This document shows positions 31,550 to 42,721 of a DNA stretch of 64,000 nucleotides, in pieces; the first letter of the stretch is position 1; every line of letters begins with the position of its first letter. The position numbers and the translations under genes are program-made. The DNA comes from Oscheius sp. JU75 (lineage: Eukaryota; Nematoda; Chromadorea; Rhabditida; Rhabditidae): NCBI GenBank assembly GCA_037178855.1, contig JASJZC010000002.1:496001-560000 (forward strand), given 5' to 3'. The notes under the pieces were generated by a model, which worked only from the letters and a program-made list of their open reading frames with translations, did not search any database and was not told where the DNA came from.

Positions 31550-32430
31550 ATGATCATGTATGGCCTCGCCCTTCTCGCCGCTGCTTCCTTGTCAGTGGCT
31601 GAATCGGCAGCTATTTGGGAGAAGAGAGCTCCACTCAGTCACTTCGATACTCTTGGAGGCATCGGACTGGGCAAGAGATTTTGGGTAGGAAACAGCGAAT
31701 ACGGTGAGTGGTAAAGAGACAGAGAGACAGTGAGAAAGACAGGTATATATCAAGCTTCAGCTCTCGAGAAAAGGGCAGCCTTGAGCTCTTTTGATACTCT
31801 GGGAGGCATCGGCTTGGGCAAGCGAAGTGGAGAAGACGACGTGAAGAGAGCTCTCAGCAACTTCGACACCCTTGGAGGTGGGTACTTATTACGAACTCCT
31901 GTCCCTACTCTCTCACTCTCACTGTCTCTATCTCTGTCACTTGTCTACCACATTGACTCTGACAGAGACTGTGTCTGAAAGTTTGATCAGCATTGGTTCC
32001 AACATAGTCCAATGCTGGTTTAGAGACAGAGTCAAGAGACTGTCTCTAAACCAGCACTGGACTATGTCGGAACTCCTACTTACTAGAAAACAACATCTTT
32101 CTTTCGGTACCTGTTCTGTTCAGTGACTTTCATCCACCAGACCTGTTACTTTGACTCTTGCATTGACTCTCAAAAGACCACAAGCAGTCTCCCATCGCCT
32201 GTATCAGTCAGAACTGCTTCCTGTCTCTTTCTCTTGACTAAATCACGGCGTTCACTCAAATCACTAAATCACCCCCATCCAGACCCCGTTCACTCTACTC
32301 AATCCGAAAAATTCCAGGCATCGGATTGGGAAAGAGAGCGTCATCGTCCCTATTCAACGACGAGAAGAGGGCTGCCATCTCGGCTTTTGACTCTCTGGGA
32401 GGTATTGGCCTCGGTAAAAGGAGTCTGTGA
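31550..32430 (+). CDS. nlp-5: NLP-5-type neuropeptide precursor (four FD[T/S]LGGIGL-amide copies)
   Basis: Exon 1 (31550-31703) encodes a signal peptide (MIMYGLALLAAASLSVAES) and the first peptide. Exon 2 (about 31761-31879) encodes the second peptide and most of the third. After a 440-bp intron, exon 3 (from about 32317) completes the third and adds a fourth before TGA 32428-32430. KR sites release APLSHFDTLGGIGLG, AALSSFDTLGGIGLG, ALSNFDTLGGIGLG and AAISAFDSLGGIGLG; each C-terminal Gly would become an amide. C. elegans nlp-5 encodes peptides of the form FD[ST]LGGMGLG, so this is probably its counterpart with Ile for Met. AATAAA lies about 45 bp after the stop. The large intron splits one peptide between GG and IGLG and holds a long hairpin. 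Confidence 0.87.
31996..32073. repeat. 34-bp stem hairpin in the neuropeptide intron
   Basis: The left arm (31996-32029, with ATGCTGGTTTAGAGACAG at its end) and right arm (32040-32073, beginning CTGTCTCTAAACCAGC) pair along 34 bp with two mismatches and a 10-nt loop. Both mismatches are A-C on the plus strand and would be G-U on a minus-strand transcript. The size fits a microRNA precursor or a small foldback repeat. Confidence 0.75.
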
Positions 32431-33588
32431 ACGGATGGGGCAATAGAGGAAGACAGAGAGAGTGATATTAATGGTCAAATAAATTGTTATTAGATAGACC
32501 TTGTGATGTTTTGTCGGATTGCTCTCTTTCCCATATTTACTCTCGACCCCCACTTCCCGTCCACTTTTTCCCCCCTAGGCGAGTGAGCCTCACTCTCTGA
32601 TCAATACAGTTCACACTTTCCTTTCTCTTTGCCTGTCTGTCTCCCTGTCTTTGCATCGCTGTTCCAACAGTAATATCTGCTTTATACTGCTGGAAAAGTC
32701 ACAAAACCGGCTGGTTTTCACCCCCGATCCAATCAAGGTCGACCAGACGCTCTTCTCTCCCAAATCTTGTTTCCCGCTCATTTTTCGAGAAATCCCTTTT
32801 GAACTATGAGGTCGGGGACAGAGTGTAAACTGTGGTGATGACGTGTTGTGTTCGTCTCTCCCTCTGGTTCACTATAGTACGTGGTGTTCTCTACTCTTTC
32901 GGGAATCATTTGGCGTTATTGTCCTGAAATATTTAGATTATATGGTTTCCATTATTACTCATAGGCTGACGGAGCATATATACAAAACTTTCTGACCAAA
33001 ACAGCTACGTTTTCAGTCTGTGTATAAGACTGTCTCTCTTACTCTCTGTCTTTCTGTCTCTGCGTCTCTGTCTCTTTTTCGCTCTGCCTCTCCTTCTCTC
33101 TGTCTCTCTCCGTCCCCAGTATCTCTGCCCGTCCCCACACTGTGACCAACTCTCACTAGATCCAGTAGTGAGGAAATCTAGTCTAGCCCCATCACCACTG
33201 TATCATGCTTTACTGTACCACCCTTTTCAAACAACAAGCCTTTAAAACTGTTCTCGTGACCAGTTGTCTCATTTCATGACTCTCTCCGTTTCCCCATTCG
33301 AATTCCACAAAGGGTCCTATTCCATCCAACTCCCTTCTTTTTTTTGTATTTCCCAATACCAAAAAACCACCATTGACCGGAAATCGATAAATTTTCTCAT
33401 ATCTAATTCCCGCTTCCTTCCAAGGTCAAGCCGAAAAAGCGACGCTGTGTTATCACCGGAGTGTGTGCACGGTTATGTGCACCCAGTGGCCGAGCTAGGT
33501 CAATATTTCTAGCGCTGTCCGTCAGTCCTGTCATCTTTCCTTCTTTTCAACTCTTTTCAATGGTCCAAGCATTACAAGACCCTTTAGA
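32431..33588. other. Intergenic stretch between neuropeptide and copper transporter genes
   Basis: No supported exon. It contains the neuropeptide 3' UTR with AATAAA near 32476, CTGTCTCTC-rich sequence at 33030-33110, and presumably the promoter of the copper transporter gene. Confidence 0.4.
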
Positions 33589-34836
33589 ATGTCCACAGCC
33601 GACAATCACATCCATCACCATCACGTCACTGCCGACTCCTCGGTCTCTACAGGAAAAATGGATATTGGTCATGACATGCACGCCATGTATTTCCACTTTG
33701 GAAAGATGGAGATGATTTTGTTCAGCTGGTGGATGCCGGACAGTGCTTGGGGTGAGTATAGGACGTACGAGTTCACAGAGACAGTGACAGTACAGAACTT
33801 GTGAGATCCCATTTTTCAATCCACATAAAGCATTTTTTGGCTTTGCAATGTTCTGCAAAGTTGAAGCCCAGATCAAAAACAACAATATTGCAGAACATCA
33901 GAAAGCTCGACACCACCTTTTCGAAGCCTTTATAGGCGTTACTACACAATTTCAAGCAAAAAAAAAAATAGCACTGTTTACCACTGCGACCACTTTTTCG
34001 GGTCCAAAACATGCGTTTTCAACTTTTCCATGTTCAGCGAAGTTGTAGCCTACGTCCTGATTTACAACTTCTTAGAACACCAATTTGCCTGAAAATGCTT
34101 TATTGGACCTGTTCACAGTTATTTAGTTTTTGTACTGGAGCCTGTCGCCCGCGTTGCACCCATACCATCTCTCCTTGGTCCATTCCCATATATATCGGGC
34201 GCCGCGCCTCTAAGTTAGCTTTCGGGCTCATTGTGATCGTACGGGTGGTACCCTAAAACCCGCGTTTTTCGCAGACCATGATCGTTGTAGAACGAGTCTA
34301 ACGAAGTAGCTTCGAGAGTGGTCTGAGAAAAATGCTGCTTTTGAGAAAAAAGGGCCTTGGCCTTCTTGGTCAGGGCATCCTAAGTAGAGTAAGTACAGAG
34401 CAAAGTCTCCTCTCGTATAAGCTCCGAAATTTTTCTATCCTTTACTGTCCGCTCCCAGAGACCATCGGCTCTCATAAACAGAGACAACAGATCGATTTCA
34501 GGCATGTTTTTCTCTTGCCTCGTCGTGCTGCTCATGTGCTTCATCATGGAGACTATCCGGTGGCTTCGAAGCTACAGATCGGCCCAGAGATCGCTTCAGC
34601 ACCCAGTTGCCCCGGAAGACCGGCTCCGGATGTCTCCAAACTTCTCGGGAGTCCAGGTTCTGGACGCCCTCCTCCATCTGATCCAAGTTCTGTTTGCCTA
34701 CTGCCTCATGCTCATCTTCATGACCTTCAACATTTGGCTCTGTGCTGCCGTGGCCATTGGGGAGGTTCTCTCCCGTCTTCTCTATGCTGTCCTGTTCCCT
34801 TACCTTGATTTCGGAGCTGCTGCTGCCTGTGGATAA
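33589..34836 (+). CDS. CTR-family high-affinity copper transporter
   Basis: CTR proteins are trimeric plasma-membrane Cu(I) importers. Exon 1 (33589-33751) encodes a His/Met-rich extracellular N-terminus (NHIHHHHVTADSS, MDIGHDMHAMYFHFGKMEMI) and the start of TM1. Exon 2 (34502-34836) begins GMFFSCLVVLLMCFIMETIR and contains the CTR signature MLIFMTFNIWLCAAVAIGEV, where MLIFM is the MxxxM filter in TM2. The usual GxxxG in TM3 is less clear. A C-terminal HCH metal site is not evident; the protein ends GAAAACG. The phase-1 intron (33752-34501) contains the palindrome repeat and the 360-bp structured repeat. A CYP gene starts 260 bp downstream on the same strand. Confidence 0.87.
33848..33898. 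repeat. GTTGTAG palindrome repeat (variant)
   Basis: TGTTCTGCAAAGTTGAAGCC ... CAATATTGCAGAACATC. The stem ends are well kept and the centre is diverged. It lies inside the copper transporter intron. Confidence 0.65.
34012..34365 (+). repeat. ~355-bp structured repeat in copper transporter intron
   Basis: Near-identical partner of 23505-23865, with the GTTGTAG palindrome at 34030-34080 and the 54-nt cloverleaf at 34272-34325. The insertion accounts for about half of the host intron. Confidence 0.85.
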
Positions 34837-35052
34837 GGAGCTTGGAAAACTGGTATTATACTATGTTATGTGTCTGTACATTCTTCCAATAAAGTATTCG
34901 GTCAAGAGGGAGGAGACAAAGATAGAAAGAAAAAAAGAAAGAGACAGTATACTCTAGTCAAAGACCAAAAGAACGTCTCGCCATGTTCTCTCTGTTTTTC
35001 GTAGTCCGTGTGTTTCGCGTGTCTTTGTGACTATCAGATAACAGGCTCCCAG

Positions 35053-35060
35053 TATATAAT
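35053..35060 (+). promoter_or_regulatory. TATA box of the cytochrome P450 gene
   Basis: TATATAAT lies 44 bp upstream of the ATG at 35097. It argues for an independent promoter rather than co-transcription with the copper transporter gene. Confidence 0.55.
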
Positions 35061-35096
35061 GAACGCTCGGAAAACAGTTCCTCAGCCTTTGCTAAA

Positions 35097-36935
35097 ATGA
35101 TAACTATTATCATTCTGACAGCCATTTTGGCTGTTCTACTCGCCTCCGTTTACCAGAAGATGAAGTCTCTTCCGCCTGGACCCATCCCCTTCCCGCTGCT
35201 CGGTAACATTCCTCAACTGGCCCTTTTACAGAATAGACATGGAAACATTGTCAATGTCATGAAGGAACTGAAGAAGGTAGGTCGTAGGAAAAGATTCTCA
35301 GGCACTGACTTCCAGAAGTATGGACCAGTCTTCACTCTCTGGATGGGACCTGATCCCACTGTTCATGTCTGTAATCTGGAGCTGGCCCAGGAAGCAATGG
35401 TCAAACGGGGACACGAGTTCACTGACAGATGGAACCCACAATTGTGGACAGATCAAACAAGTGAGTTCAGAGAGACAGTAAAACAGTGAGACACTTTTCT
35501 TTCCAGAAGGCCTGGGAATAGTCAACTCCAACGGTCCCTTCTGGTCTGAACATCGTCGCTTCATGCTCCACACCTTCCGGAACTTTGGTCTCGGTCGAGG
35601 AATCATGGAAGACCGTATCATGATGGAGTACAACCTTCGAATGCAGGAACTGAACATGAAGCTTGCCGGTGGACAGAGTGAGATCGAAGCCTTCCCTTTT
35701 ATCGAGCTTATGGTCGGAAGCATCATCAACAGAATTCTACTCAATGAGAGACTGGAAGCAGACAAGGAGAAGGAATTCTTTAAGCTGAAGGAGAACCTGG
35801 CGGAACTTAATGACTTCTGCATTATTGACTTCTATGCCGGCTACAAGTGGCTCTGGAACATTCCGTACTTGAGAAAGAGATGGGAATCATGGCCGACAAT
35901 GTTCGATGAAATGAGGGAGTTCCTCAGGAGTCAGATCAGAGAACGGTAGGTATTTACTGCCTCTCTGTCTCTTTGTCTCTCTAGCTCTACCAGTTGAATT
36001 GTTTAGATTGAGAGCCATCGAGTCCGGGGACCATGTGATCGGTGAGAACCCAGAAGACTACGTGGACTCTTTCTTGACCAAAATGAAAGAGGAAGAGAAC
36101 AACCCTGATTCCATCTACACAGAGGAGACTCTAGTCTACAACTTGGCTGATTTGTGGGCAGCTGGACAAGATACAACCAGCATGAGTCTGCTTTCTGGAT
36201 TCACTCATATGCTCAATCAGCCAGAGGTAGGGAGAGTGACAGTGACTCACCCCTTCCCTTTCCAGATAATGGTTGAGGCCCGAAAGGAATTGGTCAAAGT
36301 GACTGAGAACAAGAGACAACTTTCTTTGACAGACAAGAAGAGTACTCCCTACCTCAATGCCCTCATAACAGTAACACTTCTTTCAAACTTGCCACAAATA
36401 GCCTTCCTTCAGGAGATCCAAAGACATGCCTCCATCGTTCTCTTCAATCTTTTTCGTCAGACAAAAGGTGCTGTTGAAGTTGGGGGGCACCCAGTCGCTG
36501 CTGGGACTCCAATCACGGCCGAGGTCTCGGTCATCATGGAAAATGATGATCTATTCAACAACAACACTTCGGTACTTTGCTCTTTCCCTTTGTCTCTATG
36601 TTTCTCTGTCTCACTGTCTCTCTGTCCACGTTTTTTTTCAGTTTGATCCATCCCGCTATCTGAAGAGTCAAGATCTGGAAAAGCATGTCAATCCCTTCGG
36701 ACTGGGAAAGAGGTCCTGTCCTGGAGAGTCCTTGGCCAGAGCTGAGCTCTACTTGGTCAGTTTAGGTGTTGTCACGACCGAATACGGGTTTCAGCTACTG
36801 GGAAACCTTCTCCTAGACTACGAGTTCGAAAGAATCGGAAAGGAGAAGCTCAGTGACTTTGAGTTTCCCGACAGTGTCTTCAAGTCCCCGCCCAAATTTA
36901 ACATGAAAGTTAGGAAGATAGAAAAAGTACTGTAA
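35097..36935 (+). CDS. Cytochrome P450 (CYP2-like, microsomal)
   Basis: Haem-thiolate monooxygenase, probably ER-bound. It starts with a hydrophobic anchor (MITIIILTAILAVLLASVY) and the proline hinge LPPGPIPFPLLGNIPQL. Exons then give SNGPFWSEHRRFMLHTFRNF (helix C region) and an I-helix DLWAAGQDTTS (about 36151-36183). Further exons supply an ExxR helix (EIQRHASIVLFNLFRQT, about 36414-36465), FDPSRYL, and the haem loop FGLGKRSCPGESLARAELYL (cysteine at about 36718). It ends at TAA 36933-36935, overlapping AATAAA. There are about seven exons with introns of 40-70 bp; several have CTCTGTCTC tracts. This organisation resembles the expanded nematode CYP2-like detoxification families; the subfamily cannot be fixed here. 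Confidence 0.92.
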
Positions 36936-36985
36936 ATAAATGTTTCTTTTTGTGTCTCTCCCTCAAAGTTACGAAAAAAAGCAGT

Positions 36986-37058
36986 TGCCCCGAACCAGGA
37001 TCGAACTGGTGACCTTTAGATCTTCAGTCTAACGCTCTCCCAACTGAGCTATCGAGGC
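36986..37058 (-). tRNA. tRNA-Phe (GAA), second copy
   Basis: Same 73-nt sequence as 19306-19378, with GCCTCGA/TCGGGGC acceptor pairing, anticodon loop CTGAAGA and intact A and B boxes. It lies about 50 bp after the P450 stop codon, on the opposite strand. Confidence 0.95.
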
Positions 37059-38699
37059 ACGAAGTACCAGCATTTCTGGGTGGTAGTCACAAGAGTAGGG
37101 AGAGTTTGATACAGGTTGCAGAGAAAGACCTTTTTTATCGACCTCGTTTGTTTTCTTTCTTCCCAGCTTACTTGGAAATGGATGAGACTGCGTTCCCCGC
37201 CACTATCAGATGGCCCCCTCTCTGCCCTTCCCGAGAGAGTCGACTCTTTTTCCAGAGAGAGGAAGGGTGACAAAGACGAGGACCCTTCATGTTTCATTCA
37301 TTCTTGATAAGAGTCCAGAGCTTCAAGCAGTCTCTGTCCCTTTTGATCTCTTCTCCTAACGAGTGTGCCCCGGATACACAAAAAGTGCGAGAATCTGTTT
37401 ACCAAATCAGGCCTTTGCAAAGTTTAGCTGGCTAGATAGGCGTTCCTCCTCTTTTTCTCCCTTTGGGAACATATGATGTCGTTGCGAGCGTTGATTGGCA
37501 GCTCATTCGTTCCTCTCCAAATTAGAACATGGCCGCAGATACTTTTTGAGGGCCCCCGCTTTGCGTGCCGTATAACGATGCTTTAGCTGGCTTGTTTGGT
37601 ATTATGGACACAGAGACAGAGACACGGCAGGCCTTTCCCTTTCACCCTTACTCAGTTTCATAACCCGTAGTACCCGAAGCGTAAAACGTCAACAACTCCC
37701 CAAGCTCGACAACAACCGACACCTTCTAGTCTTTCCCAGTGTGAAAATATTGATATTTACAACTGTTCACTCCACTAGAACAATATCTGATCCGTCACTT
37801 TTTGCTTTGCAGCCTCCTTAAATGTCTCTCCGCCTCTGTTCATCTAGTCAATAGAATGTCGCCTCGGCCACCTGGTCCCTATTCTCTGATCCTTTTATAT
37901 CTCTTGACTCTTATTGGTTTCAGCGTTCGAGTTGAGAGACAGAGAGATAGAGACAGAAAGATTAATTAGGATGGCATGCTGGATTATGATGAGTTCTGGG
38001 AGGAACGCCTACCAAGGAACAGCGTTCCATGGTTGCTGTACCCTCTCCAAGTACTCATTCCAGATTTGTCTGTTTCTGTCCCTCTGGCAGGTCACCCTGA
38101 CAAATCTGGACTACCACACTCACTGCCACTAATTGCTTAATCTGCTCATCCCATCGCTTCCAAGCCCATTTTTCACCCAGCCGATCCTTTAAAATGGCTC
38201 TCCACGGACAACAATGTAGAGAGAAAGCAAAGTGACTTTGAGTTCCTCACTCTCTATGTTTCTCAGCCTCTCTGTTCCTCGATCTATCTGCCTCTCTGCC
38301 TCTGTATCTCTCAGTCGCTCTGTTTCAGAGAGTAATAGAACCTTTTTCATCATCCCGAAAGTCCGGTTTCGGAGCAGGTGTTCTCTGTCCCCGCCCACCA
38401 CTCCATCTGCTCTCCCAAAGTGACCTTGGGGACAATATTGTGCCATTTTTGCAACAGAGTTCTGCGCTCTTTCAGTATCTCAGTCTCTTTCTCTTTGTCC
38501 AATGATGAGCTCGTTTCCCCTTTTTATGACCCAATCCATGGCTCCCATTTGTCAAAACAAGATCACAAAAAGTATACTCAAACTTTTTACCTCTCCTTCG
38601 TCGACTCCGGAAGTCCGCACGGGCACCTCTAATAAGACCTCCGCTGGCGTTCTCCCAACCCACTTTTTGATATATTTGACTCTTGTCATGGTTTCAGCG
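37059..38699. other. Intergenic stretch
   Basis: No supported exon. CTCTCTG-type sequence lies at 38250-38330. The region should include the promoter of the downstream secreted-protein gene; TTTCAG at 38692-38697, just before the ATG at 38700, could be a trans-splice acceptor. Confidence 0.4.
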
Positions 38700-41622
38700 A
38701 TGAGGAAGAAGTACTTTCTTCTGTTAATAACGGCCGTCATCGCTTTAGAAAGGAGCGAGAGGTCCATGCTGGAGGATGATCCTTGTCTGGATGCTAATCA
38801 GGTAGGAGGATCATGTTAAGAATCTCCTGGTCGGGGGACGCCTAAGGTAAAAGATACGGTATACACTTTGGTATAGGAACCAAGCGTTTAGTTTTTGGTT
38901 TGGAACTGACCTAGAAAGTATAGGGGCAGCGCAAATGGATGACACTGTTGGAGTTACAGTCCAACCAAATTTTATAAACGTCTTCCCCTCAATGGCGTGG
39001 TGTCAAGTGGCGCGAGCAGTGTCCGCGAGGTGGGGGGTTCGATTCCGGCCTTGAAACTTTTTTGTTTGGTGTCCCTATTCACTGGGAATAGACTACAGAG
39101 AACAATTTTTTTGTAGCAGAGAGTCAAGGTGAGGGTTCAGAGACAGGGAGACCGAGAATAACCATCTGGTTCCAGTTCCTTTACAACCGTACCGCAAGCC
39201 GTAACTCATCTACCAGATGACTCTCGTTTTGAAACCTGATCCAGAGGTCTTTCTTGCAGGCAGCTTATGGCACTGCCATTGTCCCAAATTATGACCATTC
39301 ATCAGAGTTAGTCAGCCGAAATGACTCGAGGAACGTGGAGCTTGAAAATAGGCTTCTTTTCCAGATTCAGAACCTCGACTCTATCCACGTCTCTGCCAGA
39401 TACCGTGGCCTGTCATTACCATGGAAGAGAGAGGATCTTCCCGCCAAGATCTACAGTTCTCTGGGCCTGCAGTACCAATGGTCGTGGGTCGAGGCTCTTC
39501 CCATTCGGGGACTCACCCCCTCGACTACGATAGGAGATGTGATCAGGTGGCTGGATGGGAAGAACTGTTCTTTTCTGGCTACTGGATCAGCAGTCTGGGA
39601 GACTCTTCACCAGGTCAAGCCGCTCAGGATCAGTGGAGAGACCAGTTGCTCACTGACTCAGCTGTACAGCTGGTGCATGGAAAAGTTCCCAGCACACTCG
39701 TGTGGACTCTACCCTCTGGAGGATGAGGTCACGGGGTATCGACTGGAGATTGGAGATGCCAGGACTAACTCGTGAGCGGACATAGACACAGAGAGACTGA
39801 ATGACAGAGAGACGAAGAGGCAGAGAGACAGAGGGATAGAGAGACAGAAAGGCAGAGAGACAGTGACAGATGAACTTCCAGATCCATCGAGGAACTCCGC
39901 GCCGAGCCTCTCCAACTCTTCAACTGGGGACACATGCTGTCCAAACCAAGAGACAAGTTCCCATTTTCTGTCGATGCCATGGCCATCTACGACAATCAGG
40001 CTGGACAGGTCTATCTCGTGGACCTATCCGGTCGCGGATATACCGACATTTGTGAGAAGAAGATCAATCCAGCTGTTAACCAAGATCAGTGGGAGCAATG
40101 GGGACAGGGTCCCGTGGAGAATGCCCTCCAGTTCTACCAGCTTCGCTGGCAGGGCTTCAGCTCTGCCAGTCACGAGTTTGACAAGCTGGTCAACAAGCTC
40201 ATCGAGGAAAAGTCGACTGATAAGGACGTCCAGACATTCTACTGCGAGGCTCTACTGGGTGGAGTGGTCAACTATCCAGGAGACGATGCCACGACTACCT
40301 GTTATGTAGTCTATCCCGACAATTCTCATGTAAAGAAGATCGGTCAGGCTAGAGAGATTATGTCACATGAGATGGGAACTATGTACTCTCAGAAGGTCGA
40401 GCCAGCGATCGACAGGATGGAGGCAGTTTTTGTTACTGCTAAGCAGTTCGTGGAGACTAGGAATCGGCTGAAAAAGAGGATTTCTTCACGTGAGTCTCTC
40501 TATCTATGTCTCTCACTCTCTCCGTTCAGCCGCTCCCAGACTCTCCGAGCCCAACCTCGTCCTCGGAGAACCCCTCGTCGGCGACATTTCTGAAGTAGGT
40601 ACTAGACCTTTAACCCTTTTGTCCGCCTTTGTCCAAGTCGTTTCTAACGCTTAGCTTCCTTCAGGTTCATCGTCGTCCTATCCTGTCCAAAGGAGACGCA
40701 GTCACAGATCTCCCTCCCGACTTCCCCTCTGCGCCCAAAGCTGTTCCTGATCAGAATGGTGGATTCATCGACCAGCACCAGGACATTCTACAAGAACAGG
40801 AGCCGGAAGGTGCTGGGGGAGGTAACAGCTTCTGTCGGCTGTCCTATCCGAACATTTTGTGACTTTTGTGACAGGATTAGTGGTCGGTGTGTTGTTCAAA
40901 TTAGCTTGTGACTAATACACGAGCTTTGTAGCGCCATCTCTTTGGGTTGAAATAGCCACGGAACCCTTGAAAATCCCTTTACGAGCCAACAAAAAACGCT
41001 TTCATAAATTTGGATCCGAACCCCGGCCCCGCAGGTCACCTCACGCGAGTGCGCTATCGAGTGGACACGTCCCACTCGCCGTGTCTCACCCGTACTGTCT
41101 CGCGTCACCGCGCGAGGGACCTCAGCTGGAAGCTGTACTTGGACGTTCTTAGAACCTTACTTTGAGGTATCAGAAGTGTCGGACCCTGCGAAAGCAGTGG
41201 TTAGATCTTAAATTTTGGAAAGCTATTCCCTCGTGGAAGGGCGATAAAAACTTTTTACTCTTCGGTACGTGTGTTTCTGCCTCGTCAGCTGTCTCTCTCC
41301 CAGTAGTTTTCCCTGTTCCTCTAGGCAAGGACTCTTGTTCGGTACAGTTCTGTCCCAGACCCATAGTTCCCTGACTTTCTGGGATCGAAACTGTCACTCT
41401 CTCCCAACAATTCCCTTTCCAGGCTTTCAACACGAGACTTACGGTGCTGGAAAGGACGAGGAGGCCGAAGACGCTGACCACCATGAGCCCCAGGACTCCA
41501 AGACGACTCGTGACACTGTCCCGGACCGACGTACTCAGGCCAAGATGATCACTCGAAGCGGTCTCATTTCCTCTGTATTGTCCCAAGCCCTGGTGCTCTT
41601 CTTCAGCTGGTTCCTATTTTAA
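38700..41622 (+). CDS. Secreted, probably GPI-anchored protein with degenerate nucleotidyltransferase-like region
   Basis: Exon 1 (from 38700) encodes a signal peptide (MRKKYFLLLITAVIALERSE). After a 450-bp intron, long exons (about 39260-39771, 39882-40490) encode ALPIRGLTPSTTIGDVIRWL, then FLATGSAVWETLHQVK, YRLEIGDARTNS, and later FPFSVDAMAIYDNQAGQVYLV and LQFYQLRWQGFSSA. That order resembles a poly(A)-polymerase/CCA-type nucleotidyltransferase head, with GSAVWE in place of a GGxVRD-like motif and without clear catalytic Asp pairs. I infer an inactive fold. Later exons are Pro/Asp-rich. The last exon, after an intron with a SINE, ends SGLISSVLSQALVLFFSWFL, a hydrophobic tail preceded by small residues that fits a GPI-attachment signal. 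Stop TAA is at 41620-41622. Function unknown. Confidence 0.6.
38988..39062 (+). other. tRNA-like sequence (SINE head or pseudo-tRNA) in intron
   Basis: TGGTGTCAAGTGG (A box) and GGGTTCGATTCC (B box) are spaced about 30 nt apart, followed by TTTTTTG, a potential Pol III stop. The acceptor stem does not pair well. It is related to the minus-strand tRNA-like module at about 41010-41080. Confidence 0.5.
40990..41290 (-). mobile_element. tRNA-derived SINE-like element in the last intron of the GPI-anchored gene
   Basis: On the minus strand, TCGATAGCGCACTCGCGTGAGG and GGGGTTCGGATCC give A- and B-box-like sequences. On the plus strand, 41185-41265 repeats the body also found at 29808-29890. It lies within the intron between the exons ending near 40820 and starting near 41424. 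Confidence 0.55.
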
Positions 41623-42721
41623 AAATCTTTAAAAAAAAATCTATTGTTTCAACCATACCCGAGCCATTTTGGCGCCAAAAAGTGATTTTAAATTGGATTT
41701 TCAACTTCCTATCCAACTTTTCACTCCCAATTTTCTGGAAATTTGGTGTTCTGTAAAGTTGCAGAGCAGATCAAAAGCTACAATTTTACAGAAGAAAACT
41801 TCCGAAAAATTACTTCTTTAACCTCAAAATTAGCCATTTTCTCTGTGCATCCATTAAAGAATCTTCCCAGTGCTAATATCATCAACTGCGAGCTTACCGG
41901 TCCCCAAAAATGTACATTTTATGTAGTAGCTTGTAAATAAAGGTTTACGCGCCCTATTTCAGGCCGGACAGTCCTTTAAATCTTGGAGGTTTAGAGGTTG
42001 CACAGCTGAGTCACTCCTTTGTCCACACGATGACGCTGGAGGGCCTCTCCCTGTCTCTCTATCTCTTAATACTATGTATAAAGCCAATTTGGGAATTAGA
42101 CTGTCCTCTTTCAGAGTCCTTGACCGTGTTTTCCAGCAAATAAATTTCGCAACTCATTATTGTTGTGAAACGACTTTCTAAAAGTACCCAGGAATCTTAA
42201 ATTTCTTGAAACCTAATTTTCTAGATCATTTATTGGGAAAGAAAGTTTTGTTTATCACTTTTAAAAATCTGTTTAGATCTAGTATAAATTCTCAAAAGTC
42301 TGTGTGTGGTTGTATCTATCTGTCTGAAGCCTTATTTGCCAATTTGTCTAAGATACTTTGTGACAGCAATTACTTGGCAAGGCAAGCCAAATCGAGTCCG
42401 TTTGGGAGATGCGTCTCCGGGAGATCGTTGCTACAGTAGCTTGACTGGGATACCATCTACCTGTCACGAGCATCAGCCAAAGTTGTGAGTCAAAATTTGG
42501 AAGACTGTAGGTCTCTCTGTGAAAGACTCGCGGTCTCTGTCTCTCTCTTTATCTCTCTCTCTCTCTCTCTCTCACTCTGTCTATCTCTCTATCTCTCTCT
42601 CTCTTCCTTTTTCGATTAACGTGTCACTGGTTTTTATGCTCTTTCTATAAACAAGTTATCGATTTTAACTGTAGTCTTTCTCGCTTTTCCACCTTGATAT
42701 CCTACCAAGTATCTTTCAGAA
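41623..42721. other. Intergenic stretch with repeats, upstream of cortactin
   Basis: It holds a GTTGTAG-type palindrome (41747-41794, diverged centre), the second copy of the 11740-11910 repeat (about 42305-42460), and a CTCTCTATCTCTC run at 42535-42605. No supported exon. Confidence 0.5.

Noticed and set aside
34837-35096. Copper transporter and P450 genes as an operon
   Set aside because: A TATA box 44 bp before the P450 ATG and the 260-bp gap favour independent transcription.
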